The notes: a model not told the origin generated them from the sequence alone. 64,000 bases of DNA from Talpa occidentalis (GCF_014898055.3 NW_023605194.1:64419361-64483360); one strand, 5' to 3'; shown: positions 35,306 through 47,631, counted from the stretch's first letter. Made by a program: numbers and translations.

Positions 35306-35509
35306 AGGCCTATCTTCTTAAAGAAGCTGGATAGTGCCAGTGTGGGGAGCAGAGACTTTGTCCTCCAAAAGTTTCTGGCTGTGCATTTGGTTGGTCTGGC
35401 AGTCCCTGTGAGAACAATGCAGATTCTTGCTTTGGCTTTGGTCCTGTCAGGTTACATTAGCTTTCACAGGTGAGAGCTACTGAAAAATTTAAAGGGACAA
35501 GAACAAACC

Positions 35510-37985
35510 GAACAAGGACAACACAAAAAAAGAAAACTACAAGCCAACCTCACAAATGAACACTGATGCAAAAATCCTCAATAAAATTTTAGCTATCAGA
35601 ATCCAACAATGTATCCATAAGATAATTCACCACTACTAACTAGGATTCATTCCAGGGACACCAGGATGATTCAACATCCAAAAATTAATCAACACATCAC
35701 TCAACACATCAACAAAAGGAAAAATAAAAACCACATGATAATATCAATAGATGCTGAGAAAGCTTTCGACAAAGTGCAACACCCATTCATGATAAAAGCC
35801 CTTGAAATTCTTGGGATACAAGGAACATACCTCAACATCATAAAGGCCACATATGACAAGCCAACAGCCAATATCATTCTCAATGGTAAAAAGTTGAAAG
35901 TATTTCCATTAAGATCTGGAACAAGACAAGGATGTCCACTCTCACCACTGCTTTTCAATATAATACTGGAAGTCCTAGCCAGAGCAATAAGACAAGAGAA
36001 AGACATACAAGGAATCCAAATAGGAAAAGAAGAAGTCAAACTAACTCTATTTGCAGATGATATGATAATATACATAGAGAACCCCAAAAACTCCACGGAA
36101 AAACTAATTCAACTCATAAATCAGTTCAGTAAAGTGGCAGGATAAAAAATCAACATGCAAAAGTCAGTAACCTTCCTATACACAAACAATAAATCTGAAG
36201 AAGAAGAAATCAAAAAAACCACGCCTTTTATTATCGAAACAAACAAAAAAAATTTGGGAATAAATCTAACAAAAGAGGTAAAGGACCTATACAAAGAAAA
36301 CTATAAAACATTTTTAAATGAAATAGAAGAAGACACAAAGAAATGGAAAGACATCCCCTGCTCATGGATTGGAAGAATAAACATTATTAAAATGGCCATC
36401 CTACCAAAAGCAATATACAGATTCAATGCTATTCCAATAAAAATTTCAATGTCATTCTTCAAAGAAATAGAACAATTATTGATGAAATTCATATGGAACC
36501 ACCAAAAACCCTGAATACCCAAATCTCTCCTGAAAAAAAAAAAAAGAAGGGAATGTAGGCATCACACTCCCAGACTTCAAACTATACTACAAAGTCATAA
36601 TGATCAAAACTGCATGGTATGGGAACAAGAACAGACACACAGACCAATGGAATCAAATAGAAAATCCAGAAATAAACCCACAGATTTATAGTCAAGTAAT
36701 CTTTGACAAAGGAGCAAAGAATATGCATTGGAGCAAAGAAAGTTTGCTCAATAAATGGTGCTGGGAAAACTGGGTTGCTACATGCAAAAGAACGAAGCTT
36801 GACGACTACCTAACACCCTGCACAAAAAACAACTCAAAATGGATTAAAGAACTAGACATAAGACCTGAAACCATAAAATACATAGAAGGAAATATAGGCG
36901 AAACACTACATGATACGCACATCAAAGACATCTTTACAGACACATCACCCAAAACAGTGATAGTGAAGGCAAAGATAAACAGCTGGGGCTACATCAAATT
37001 AAAGAGCTTCTGCACAGCAAAAGAGACAATACCCAAAACAAAGAGAAACCCCACCGACTGGGAGAACATTTTTGCACACAACACTAATGATAAAGGACTG
37101 ATCACAAAAATCTACAAAGAGCTGATGAGACTCAACAAAAACAAAGAAAATAATTCAGTCAAAAAACAGGCAGAAGAACTAAAAAGAATTTCTCCAATGA
37201 GGAAATGCAAATGGCCAACAGGCATATGAGAAAATGTTCAACATCACTTGTAATCAGGGAAATGAAAATCAAAACTACAATGAGATACCATCTTACACCA
37301 GTGAGAATGGCACATATTAAAAAAACTAGCAACAACAAATGTTGGCGAGGTTGTGGAGAAAAAGGAACTCTCCTGCACTGTTGGTGGGAGTGCAAACTGG
37401 TCCAACCACTATGGAGAGCTGTGTGGAGATTTCTTGACCTACTAAACATAGAGCTTCCATATGATCCAGCAATTCCACTCCTAGGGATTTACCCAAAGGA
37501 CACAGAAATATCAATTTCAAAGAGCACCTGCACCCCTATGTTTACAGCAGCACTGTTTACAATAGCTAAGCTTTGGAAACAACCCAAATGCCCAAAAATA
37601 GATGACTGGATCAAGAAGATGTGGTACACATACACCATGGAATATTACTCAGCATTCAAATAAGATAAACACATGCAATTTGCAGCAACATGGATGGCGC
37701 TGGAAGGGATCATGCTCAGCGAAATAAGCCAAAAAGAAAAAGAAAAATACCGGATGGTCTCACTCATAGCAGGAATCTGGAAAACTTAAATAAGGGACCA
37801 GGAAAATGAATAACTATAAGAAAGTGAAAATCAAAATCAACAAAAAACTATGAACCAGAGACACTTTTAGGGGGGCAGGGGCGGGAGGGGAGGGATTGGG
37901 GTCAGAATGGGGGGGCTGCAATTGTATGGGTAATATAAAAATAAAATTTATTATTTAAAATAAATAAATAAATAAATAAATTTAA
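35510..37985 (+). pseudogene. 5'-truncated L1, ORF2 reverse transcriptase part with stops and frameshifts
   Basis: Mammalian L1 ORF2 from just before the reverse transcriptase domain to the 3'UTR. Visible: [20 protein letters not shown] and FADDMIIY (the catalytic FADD motif), later [20 protein letters not shown] and [20 protein letters not shown]. The frame is broken by a stop just after the FADD region (about 36143), an A-run frameshift near 36525-36545, a frame change near 37205 and a stop at about 37661. It ends in a G-rich 3'UTR and (AATA)n tail. It cannot encode active protein. Confidence 0.95.
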
Positions 37986-39135
37986 AAAGGAAAGAAAAAA
38001 AAGAAAATCATGATGCTCCAGTGACCCTACAATTGCTCCAGCACCACCACCCTCTCTGTGGAAACCACACTAAACAGTCAAGAAGCAAAATGTGCTGCAG
38101 CAATACACACAATACACTGAGGCCAAAGAGCCATTACCCAGCTGGCTCTGTTGCCACAGTTGCCAGAAACTGTGGAGGCCCCATGCCTCACACATAGCCA
38201 GATCCTGAATCAGAGTGTGGACTGAGAGCACTCTCATGGGTGGTGGCACAACGCATGGAAACAGGCCTGCAGTCACATTCCTACCTACCAGACCAGTGGC
38301 TATGCTGGGATGGGCCTGTGCCCACCTCACCAACTGCCAGGATCTCAGGCCCCCATGACACAGGACTCAACTTCTTTACTTCTTCCTCCAATTGGATCAG
38401 CTTCTCTTCATTCAGCCTCAATGTCAATAAGCGCATACTTTCTTCATAAAAGTCTAATTCTAGCTGTACCCCAAGCATTAATATCTTGTTACTATTTCAT
38501 AGAAAGCAGAATCTTTGTTAAAGTCTTTGAATGTATTCACATGCCTTCATCCAAATGCCACTCTTGCATCGCTATGTAACACTCTTCCCATGCTGCAGTG
38601 ATGTTAGGAATAGCATTTAGAACTTTTCCAATTCTCAAAGCATTCACCCAGATTCAATCACTTCAATTTCTGCACAAACATCTGACGTAAACAGTGTGCC
38701 TTGATCATGTCTATTCCACATGGGTCCATCAGCTGAGTGACTGTGTCAGCAAATACACACACTTTACATAAGGATGTACACTGTCCATATGCTGTGGATG
38801 TTCTGGAGCACTAAACATTAGCAGAATCTTGAAGAGGATGTTGTTTTGCCTACAATATGTTATGAATAAGTTCAAAACCCAGTCTTCAAACAATGCTAGT
38901 ATCATCCAGGCGTTCTTGTTATTGTGATAAAGAAAGGCACGTGCTTGCTAACATTCTTAAATGCTCCAGGGATCTCTGAATTGTAGATTAGGAACAGCTT
39001 TAATCTGAACTACAAAAAGCATCATTATGTGGTATTTAAATGTCTTGAATCCTGACATTGTTTTGGATCCGTGATGAATCTATGTCCACAGTGGACATAC
39101 AAGCTCATTTCAGTTACATTAAATATTTGTTCAGG

Positions 39136-40862
39136 ACAGACACACAGACCATTGGAACCGAATAGAAAATCCAGATATAAACCCACAGATTTATGGTCAA
39201 CTAATCTTTGACAAAGGAGCAAAGAATATGCATTGGAGCAAAGAAAGTTTGCTCAATAAATGGTGCTGTGAAAACTGGGTTGCTACATGCAAAAGAACGA
39301 AGCTTGACTACTACCTAACACCATGCACAAAAAACAACTCAAAATGGATTGAAGAACTAGACATAAGACCTGAAATCATAAAATATATAGAAGGAAATAT
39401 AGGCAAATATAGGCAAAACACTACATGACATGCACCTCAAAGACATCTTTACACATCATGAAAGCAGTGATAGTGAAGGCAAAGATAAACAGCTGGGACT
39501 ACATTAAATTAAAGAGCATCTGCACAGCAAAAGAGACAATAACCAAAACAAAGAGAGACCCCACCAACTGGGAGAAAATTTTGTACACAACACTAATGAT
39601 AAAGGACTGATCACAAAAATCTACAAAGAGCTGATGAGACTCAACAAAAACAAAGAAAATAATTCAGTCAAAAAATGGGCAGAAGAGGGCCTCCCCGGTG
39701 GCGCAGTGGTTGAGTGCTGGGTTGCGAAGCTGCCGGCGACCTCTGGGGCGCCGGTTCGATCCCCGGCTGCTCCCCGGCCACCTGAGGAGGGTCCCACATG
39801 GCGCGCAGACCTCTCCTGCCGCCCGCTGCTCCCCTCAGCAGTGTGCTTCAGTCCCTCTGCCTGCTCTGCTCCCCGCTCTGGCTCTGGTGAATTCTCTCAC
39901 CCTCCTGCGCTTCTGACTGTACCCAGTGCATGTATAAACAAAACAAACAAATAAATAAATAAAAACATGCCTCTATTAAAAAAAAAAAAAAATGGGCAGA
40001 AGAGCTAAAAAGAAACTTCTCCAAAGAGGAAAGGCAAATGGCCAACAGGCATATGAGAAAATGTTCAACATCACTTGTAATCAGGGAAATGCAAATCAAA
40101 ACTACCATGAGATACCATCTTACACCAGTGAGAATGGCACATATTAAAAAAACTAGCAACAACAAATGTTGGCGAGGGTGTGGAGAAAAAGGAACTCTCC
40201 TGCACTACTGGTGGGAGTGCAAACTGGTCCAACCACTATGGAAAGCTGTGTGGAGATTTCTCAACCTACTAAACATAGAGCTTCCATATGATCCAGCAAC
40301 TCCACTCCTAAGTATTTACCCAAAGGACACAGAAACATTAATTCAAAAGGGCACCTGCACCCCTATGTTTATAGCAGCACTATTTACAATAGCTAAGCTA
40401 TGGAAGCAATCCAAATGCCCAAAAATAGATGACTGACTCAAGAAGATGAGGTATATATACACAATGGAATATTATTCAGCAATCAAAAAAAAAATAAACT
40501 CATGCCATTTGCAGCAACATGGATGGAGCTAGAAGGGATCATGCTCAGTGAAATAAGCCAGAAAGAAAAAGAAAAATACCAGATGGTCTCACTCATAGCA
40601 GGAATTTAGAAAACCTAAATAAGGGACCAGGAAAAAGATTAATTACAATAAAGTAAAAATCAAAATCAACAAGCAACTATAGACAAGAGACATACTACAG
40701 TGGGGGGAGAGGGGAGAAAAAGAGGGATTAGGGTCAGAATAAGGGGGAGTGGGAATTGTATGGGGAATATAACCAAAATGAAAATGCATATATTATGCAA
40801 AAATAAAAAATGATGTAAGAATTACACAAAATAAAATAATTTATATTAAAAAATAAATAAAT
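39136..40862 (+). mobile_element. 5'-truncated L1 inside the Tigger fossil
   Basis: Starts in ORF2 (ACAGACACACAGACCATTGG) and ends in (AATA)n at about 40862. Target duplication AAATATTTGTTCAGG at 39121-39135 and 40863-40877. A SINE (39688-39987) is nested in it. Confidence 0.95.
39688..39987 (+). mobile_element. T+ SINE, type C with CATGCCTCTATT tail
   Basis: Nested in the L1. Perfect 17-bp target duplication AAAAATGGGCAGAAGAG at 39671-39687 and 39988-40004. The tail has AAACAAACAAATAAATAAAT, then CATGCCTCTATT and a long A run. Confidence 0.97.
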
Positions 40863-40877
40863 AAATATTTGTTCAGG

Positions 40878-41157
40878 GCCTCCCTGGTGGCACAAGGGGT
40901 TAACCACAGTACGATGAAGCTATCCGCAGCCTCTACAGCATGAGTTCGATCCCCCAGCTGGCCAGGGAGCTAGCTACCCACATGGCACAGCAGACCTCTC
41001 CTGACTCGCCCGCTGCTCCCCTCAGCAGTATATTTCAGTCAATTTGCCTGTTCTGCTCCCCAAGACTGTCTCTGGTGAATCCTTTCACTCCCACACCCAC
41101 ACCTTTGGCCTGTACCCCAGTTCTCATATGCATAAATAAATAAATCTTTAAAAACTG
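40878..41157 (+). mobile_element. T+ SINE, type A, at the L1 target site
   Basis: Inserted in the right-hand target duplication of the L1, so TATTTGTTCAGG occurs at its left (40866-40877) and right (41158-41169), and a third time left of the L1. Confidence 0.95.
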
Positions 41158-41959
41158 TATTTGTTCAGGCAAATATTTCTTATCCATAACTATTCTGTGC
41201 AATTCTTCCTCAAAGCTTGGCACCTTCAGTATGGGCACTTGCAGCCTCACTGGTGACCTTCACATTACGAAAATTATGGCACCTTTTGAAAAGGGTAGAA
41301 CAACCCATGGCTTGCTATTTGCATATACTTATGATCATCAGCATGCTCTTTTAGCATATCAAAATGACTTCTTGCCTTAACCTGTATGGTCAGTAGGCTA
41401 AGTACTATGCACTTCTGGTCTTCTGATCAAGTAATTTTTCCAAATCATCAACCCCTTCTTTATAATGACAGTAGATTTAACTGATGCTGATGATTTCACT
41501 GCATCACTGATTCACTTCTTATTCTTTAAGGAGATCAACAATTTTGAAAGCCCTAACTCACATACAATGGCCATTATTGGCTTACTGCCTTCATGCTGGG
41601 CCATTATCTTATGTTTCATCTCTTCTCACCAAAAGCAAAAGACACAGATAGCTATTTGATAAACATGGTGGGATACAAAACATGATATCCAAAAGACACT
41701 GACAACACATTACACTGTGTTTACCCTCATGATCACATGCCTTACTGGGAGCTGCTGAGGATGCTGCCCAGCATCCCGTTGCATTATCATTGCCCCAGGA
41801 AAGGATCAAAATTTAAAACTAAAAGTCTGTATCTAAAACAACTGAAAAATCAAACAGATACCTGCATACCAATATTGATAGCAGCAATAATCACCAATAG
41901 GTGGGAACAATCTTAGTGCCCATTAACAGATGAACAGATAAAGAAAAAGTGATACACAC

Positions 41960-42440
41960 AAAAGTGAGTATGTTATAAAAATTCCTGGGGACCCACCACT
42001 CCCACCCCTCTAGCAGGCAAGAGAGCAGAGTGATTTGCATGTCTGAAACTGCTACGCAAAATCTGATACCTGTAGATAAAAGCCAGCCTTTTCACCCCCA
42101 CTAAAAACCAAGGAGCCAGATAAAAATGATTTAACAATGCCTTTGCATCTCTGCAGCACATACTTTAGAAAGGAAGAGATTCAATCCTGCATTGCCTTCT
42201 TTTAATGTTAGTATATCTTTAGGTTGGGACAATTTAGAACTACAAGCCCATCCTAGCAAGAATAATTATTCTTAATGTCAACAACTTACTGTTCCTACCA
42301 ACGCAAACTAAATTCAAATTTGTATTTATTGGAACAGCTCTCACAGAGTAAAAAACCTGTTGGACTGCTTCCCAGGTTGGAACTCTCATTTTGATTACCT
42401 AATAAACTCTTATCACTGAGACTTTATTTCCAGTTAATAC
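41960..42440 (+). mobile_element. LTR-like insertion in L1
   Basis: About 480 bp that interrupts the L1 between GTGATACACAC and ATACATACAACAG. It carries AATAAA at about 42403 followed by a short U5-like end. Family and exact ends unknown. Confidence 0.45.
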
Positions 42441-42507
42441 ATACAACAGAAAATTATTCAGCCAAAAAAAGGAAATGAAACTCTGACAAATGAGGCAATA
42501 TAAACCT

Positions 42508-42996
42508 GACAGGGGCTAGGGAGGAGGGTGAGAAGGGCACCATGCACAGTATAGGAATCTGCACATATACACATTGTTTGACTTATGACTTGTTTGCTCT
42601 GAGTTAACCTTCCAGTCCAGCAGGCATCTGAAAGAGTGACTGAGGGCATTACTGTCAGAAATTGATCAGTCCCAGCAGCCCAGGAAGTCCTCCCAAAACC
42701 CAGATGCCTGAGGAGGGGGAGCAGTGGGGAGAGTGAGCACCACAAATTCCCAGAGTTGTTAACCACCTGGAGTGAAAGCCAGCTCAGTGATAATTAACTG
42801 TCTTTAACTTATTATAAAACAGCCAGCTAGAGATGAGATGTTAGAAGGGTTTCTTTGAGGCAGAATGCCCAGCCATTCTCAGATCTGCTGGCAAATCTGA
42901 GTGAGAGTGAGAGTTATACGATTTAATTCCTGTCTTTGCTTTTAGGCTTACTGGCAAGTGGCAGGCAAATGACCAGAATTTTCCCAGTAAGAAACC
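42508..42996. mobile_element. unidentified 490-bp insertion in L1
   Basis: L1 halves ...GGCAATATAAACCT and TGAAAACACTGTGC... are separated by about 490 bp unrelated to L1. AAACCT (6 bp) occurs at both edges, the size of an LTR-element target duplication. No TG...CA ends, so it stays unclassified. Confidence 0.5.
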
Positions 42997-43463
42997 TTGA
43001 AAACACTGTGCTAAATGAAATAAGCCAGTCACAAAAGATCAAACACTTATTATTTCCTTTATACGAGGTAACTAAAATGACAATTTCATAAGGAGAAATT
43101 AATAAAGAGGTTACCAGGGACTGGAAGAAGGGGAAGAATCTGGAATTATTACATAAAGGGCACAATATCTATTCTGGATGATGAAAATTTTCTGGAAATA
43201 CAACAGTAGTAATGGTGACACAACATTATGAATGCACTTAATGCCACTGAACTGTACATTTTCAGTGGTCAAATGGAAAAGTTTATATTATCTATATTTT
43301 ACTATTAAAAAAGCAATCAATTAAGAAGCAAAAGATTCAAAGAAACCCTTCACCAAAGAAAATACCCAGACTGCAAATAAGTGCATTAAAAGACGTTCAA
43401 CATTAGTCATTAGAGAAATACGAATTAAAAGCATAAGATACTACTGTCTATGTATTAGAACAG

Positions 43464-43465
<2 letters not shown>

Positions 43466-43514
<49 letters not shown>

Positions 43515-43614
43515 GTGGGCCCCTCGCCGGCTGCCAGGGAACAAACCAGTGCTGCAGAGGCTGCGGGCAGCTTCTCAGCCCAGCGCTCAACCACTGCGCC
43601 ACCAGGGGAGGCCC
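43466..43614 (-). mobile_element. head-only SINE (type D) with 48-nt homopolymer
   Basis: Only the tRNA-like head (about 100 bp), ending sense-strand ...GAGGGGCCCACC and running directly into about 48 A. No (AATAAA)n or TCTTT tail. Perfect target duplication TAGAACAGTC at 43456-43465 and 43615-43624. Confidence 0.95.
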
Positions 43615-44346
43615 TAGAACAGTCAATGTCAGATCTATTAGAAAGGCAATCATCAAGAAAAGAAAAGAGAGAACAAATGCTGGCAGTGACATAGATTAAA
43701 AGGAACCCTTGCACACTGTAAGTGGTATTGTAAATTGGTACAGCTCCTATGGAAAACAATATGGAGGCTCCTCAAAAATTTAAAAAGAAAACTATGATCC
43801 AGCATAGTTTTAGGCCTCCACTTCTGATACAGAAAATCAAGATCATATGATGCTTGATAAAATTTCAAACAATGATTAAACACACAGAGACAATGGTCTT
43901 GAAAAACTATTAAACCTAGGTTTGTGTGACTATATTCTTAGGATGTTTGCACAAAATTGCCCAACAATGAATTTCTCAGAATATGTTCCCATCATTAAAT
44001 ACCTCATAACTGTATGAGGTATATACAATGGAATACTATTCAGCCATAAAAAAGATCATGCCATTTTTGACAATTAGGGTATTAGTCTAAGCGAATTAAG
44101 TCAAACAGAGAAAGACCAAAAAAAGTATGATCTCAGTGAGGAATCAAAAGAAAAAAACAATGTCACAGGAAAAAAAGGTCAGATTTGTAATATGATCCAG
44201 AGGCAGGAATAGGGTAATGAGGGAGATTGGATTAAAATGGTCAAAAAGTATAACCTACCAGTTGTAAGAAAAATAAGTACTACAGATGTAACATACAACA
44301 TGACTATAGTTAACACTACTGTACATATTTGAAAGTTGCTAAGAGA

Positions 44347-44619
44347 GGGCCTCCCCAGTGGCACAGCGGGTTGAGCACAGTGCTGTGAAGCTGTCCGCAG
44401 CCTCTGCAGTGCAGGTTCAATTCCTGGCTGGCCAGGGAGATACCCACATGGCGCGGCAGACCTCTCCTGTCACGCCCACTGCTCTCCTCAGCAGTGTATT
44501 TCAGTCCGTCTGCTTGTTATGCTCCGTGCTCTGTCTCTAGTGAATCCTCTCACTCTCCTGCACCCCTGGCCTGTACCCCAGCTCTTATATAAAAAAATAA
44601 ATCTTTTTTTTTTTTAAAA
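44347..44619 (+). mobile_element. T+ SINE, type B
   Basis: Full length. Target duplication AGTTGCTAAGAGA on both sides (about 44334-44346 and 44621-44633). Tail AAAAAAATAAATCTTTTTTT. Confidence 0.94.
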
Positions 44620-44750
44620 AAGTTGCTAAGAGAGTAAATCCTAAGAGTTTGTATCACAGGAAAATAGTCTTCTCTGTTTGTATCTATATGAAACAAAAGA
44701 CATTAACTAAACTTATTATAATACTATTTCACTATATATATATATATATA

Positions 44751-45013
44751 TTAAGATTTATTGATTTAGGCATACAAGAACTGGGGTACAGGCCGGAGAC
44801 GCAGGGGGTAAGAGGATTCACAAGAGACAGAGTGGGAACAGAACAGGCAGATAGACTAAAGTACAATGCTGAGGAGAGCAGCGGGCGAGCCAGGAGAGGT
44901 CTGCTGTACCATGTGGGTAGCTCCCTGGTCAGCCAGGGATCGAATTCATGCTGTAGAGGTTGCAGACAGCTTTACAGCACTGCACTTAACCCCCTGCACC
45001 ACCAGGGAGGCCC
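44751..45013 (-). mobile_element. T+ SINE, type A/B
   Basis: Reverse copy next to a (TA)n run (44734-44750), which may be its target. Ends GCACCACCAGGGAGGCCCC. Confidence 0.92.
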
Positions 45014-45151
45014 CTATATAAAAATATTTTTATGTGTATATCATATAAAGTCAAATCATTATGCTATATACCCTAAACTTATACAGTGTTGTATGTCAAG
45101 TACACTCAATAAAAATGGAAAAAAACTATTTTTTAAAAAACAAAGAATCAG

Positions 45152-45396
45152 GGGCCTCCCCTGGTGGCGCAGGTGGTTAAGCGCAGCGCTGTGAAGCTGT
45201 CCGCAGCCTCTGCAGCTCCGGTTCGATCCCAGCCGGCATGGCATACCTTTCCTGTCTCACCCACTGCTCCCCTCAGCAGTGTTATTTTGTCAGTCTGCCT
45301 GTTCTGTTCCCCACTCTGTCTCTGGTGAATCCTCTCACCCTCCTGTGCATCTGGCCTATACCCCAGTTCTTGTATAAATAAATAAATAAATCTTAA
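45152..45396 (+). mobile_element. T+ SINE, type B, short by about 30 bp
   Basis: Missing a piece after the B box (GATCCCAGCCGGCATGGCAT joins directly). Target duplication AAAGAATCAG at 45142-45151 and 45397-45406. Confidence 0.94.
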
Positions 45397-46192
45397 AAAG
45401 AATCAGGCAATCCCTGTGCACCTTCTCTCCCCTTCCAGAACTGAGTAAAGGCAGAGGGAGGGCCAACAAACAAAGGTGAGCAGCAAGATCCAGGAGTGCG
45501 CCCTCCAGTCTGCACACACTTGTTGGAGGTTTGTGACCCCTGTGTACCCATGCATCCTATCTGGAACAGTGGGGAAGGCAGAGGGAAGGCCCAGTCCCCA
45601 TGGGGAGTAGCAACAGCTTGGGAGAGTGCCTTTTGGCCCACAAACACCATTAGAGTCTGCGTGAACCCCTATGCACCTGCATGGACCCTGCCCGACATTG
45701 TCAGTTAAGACGCGCATGAAGGGGAAGAGACCAGCAGCACACTGAAACTCAGCGACCTCCAGGTTTAGCGCCCATCAGACCATCCACAGCATCACAATCC
45801 TTGCAAAGCCTGGCATGACAGCACCAGACTCAACCTGGCCACCAGTCCCCAATATCCCAGCAGGAGCACCCCAAAGAGATGCCCACCAGCACCTGGGCCA
45901 GTGGTGCAGTGGCCCAGCACATAGAGCAAATTCAAAAGCAAACAAGAGGGAGAAGGAAAAATATAGCCAAGCAAGCCCTCTGGGAAATGACACACCACAA
46001 AAAAGAAAATCAGCCCCAGAACTCAACAACACTGACATGGAAGAATTTCTCTACATGACAGAGAATTCAGAATAACCATGATTTAAAAACACAAGAAAGA
46101 TGAAAAGGAAAAGAATAAGAAATATAATCAATGAACTGAAGAATGGAAATGAGTCTTTAAGGAAGGAAATGCAGGATACTAAAAGATTAATG

Positions 46193-46453
46193 GGCTTCCA
46201 TGGTGGCACAAGGGGTTAAGTCTCAGCACTATCAAGCTATCGCCAGCCACTGCAGCAGGAGTTCAATCCCCAGCCAGGGAGCTAACCCAATGGTATAGCA
46301 GGCCTCTCGTCTCGCCTGCTGCTCCTCTCGGCATTGTATTTCAGTAGATTCACCTGTTCTGCTCCCTACTCTGTCTCTGGCAAATCCTCTCATCCCCAGC
46401 ACTTCTGGCCTACACACCAGTTCTTGCATGCATAAATAAATAATTTTTTAAAA
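46193..46453 (+). mobile_element. T+ SINE, type A
   Basis: Head GCTTCCATGGTGGCACAAGG. Target duplication AAAAGATTAATG at 46181-46192 and 46454-46465. Confidence 0.94.
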
Positions 46454-47041
46454 AAAAGATTAATGGAGGAGCTAAAGAATTCTGGGAAAAGCAACAAAAA
46501 CAGAATTGATGAAATGAAGAACGAATCAGTACTCTCAAAGATAAGGTATAAAATGAACCAAAAAAGAAAAGGAACATGATGGACAAAAGGGAAAAAAATG
46601 AAGAAACACTTAAGAGAAATATCTGACCCTCTGAGGGAGGGAAATATAAGAGTCACAGGAATCAAGAGGGTAAGGAGAGAGACAGAGGAACAGAGAACAT
46701 ATTCAAAGAAATAACTGAAGAAAATTTCCCAAACATGAAGAAGGAAATGAAAAGAGAAATACAGGAAGATAGAAGCTAGAAGAACACCAAATTACCACAA
46801 TGAAAAGAGAACTAAAGCAAGACACTTAATAGTGAAACATCCAAAAGTCCAAGACAAAGAAAAAATAATGAAGCTGAAAAGGAGAAGAAATAGATAACTT
46901 ATAGAGGAAAACTAATAGGTGACAACCAACTTCTCTGAAGAAACACTATGGGCAATAAGAGAATGGAGCAACATATTCAAAAAACTCCAAGATAAAAAAT
47001 ACCTTCCTAAACTTTATCCTCCAAAACTCTCCTTCTTATAT

Positions 47042-47178
47042 GTTGCTCCCCTCAGCAGTGTATTTCAGTCAATCAGCCTGTTCTGCTCCCCACTCTGTCT
47101 CTGGTGAATCCTCTCACCTCCACCCCAACTCTGGCATGCACCCCAGTTCTTGTATGCATAAATAAATATTTAAAAAAT
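47042..47178 (+). mobile_element. T+ SINE 3' half only
   Basis: Begins at GTTGCTCCCCTCAGCAGTG without head, and ends GCATAAATAAATATTT. It marks the junction between the ORF1-like and ORF2-like L1 parts. Confidence 0.88.
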
Positions 47179-47300
47179 AAAAATGGTAACAAGAGACACT
47201 GATGGTCACTACCTAATGATCAAGATGACAGTACACCAGGAAGTTATAACACTAATCAATATTTATTCACACAACAAAGGAGCACCAAAATATATTAGAC

Positions 47301-47599
47301 TGGGCCTCCCCGGTGGCGCAGCGGTTGAGCGCTGGGTTGCGAAGCTGCGCGCGGCCTCTGCGGCGCCGGTTCGATCCCCGGCTGCTCCCCGGCCACCGGA
47401 GGAGGGTCCCACATGGCGCGCAGACCTCTCCTGCCGCCCGCTGCTCCCCTCAGCAGTGTACTTCGGTCCTTCTGCCTGCTCTGCTCCCCGCTCTGGCTCT
47501 GGTGAATTCTCTCGCCCTCCCGCGCTTCTGACTGTACCCAGTGCATGTATAAACAAAACAAACAAAGAAACCAGCAAACAAATAAATAAAGCATGCCTC

Positions 47600-47631
<32 letters not shown>

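Larger units (their letters stand above)
38010..41800 (-). pseudogene. Tigger/pogo DNA transposon fossil split by an L1 and a SINE
   Basis: Read on the minus strand (41800-41170, then 39120-38010), the sequence gives decayed pogo-type transposase. HKIMAQHEGSKPIMAIVCEL starts the DNA-binding part, EEELHRIVMDKKYLPEQIF leads into the catalytic domain, NNKNAWM follows, then FKILLMFSAPEHP where active relatives have LLLDNAPGHP (a DDE-domain region), and an acidic C-terminus with EEKLIQLEEEVKK. Many stops and frameshifts. The ends and TIRs were not located exactly. Confidence 0.8.
41820..43320 (+). mobile_element. old L1 3' end interrupted by two insertions
   Basis: L1 text ATAGCAGCAATAATCACCAA (41880), GAAAATTATTCAGCC (42450), GAAAACACTGTGCTAAATGA (43000) and a 3' end near 43310 are in the right order. 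The pieces between belong to other elements. Confidence 0.75.
43321..45135 (+). mobile_element. old L1 3' part with three SINEs inside
   Basis: ORF2-end and 3'UTR text: GCATTAAAAGACGTTCAACA, TATACAATGGAATACTATTC, TTGAAAGTTGCTAAGAGA, AAACTTATACAGTGTTGTAT and CACTCAATAAAAATGG end the element. SINEs lie at 43466, 44347 and 44751. Confidence 0.85.

Noticed and set aside
35666..37663. L1 ORF2 pieces as a possible host gene or active element
   Set aside because: Stops and frameshifts break the frame, and the element is 5'-truncated without ORF1 or promoter.
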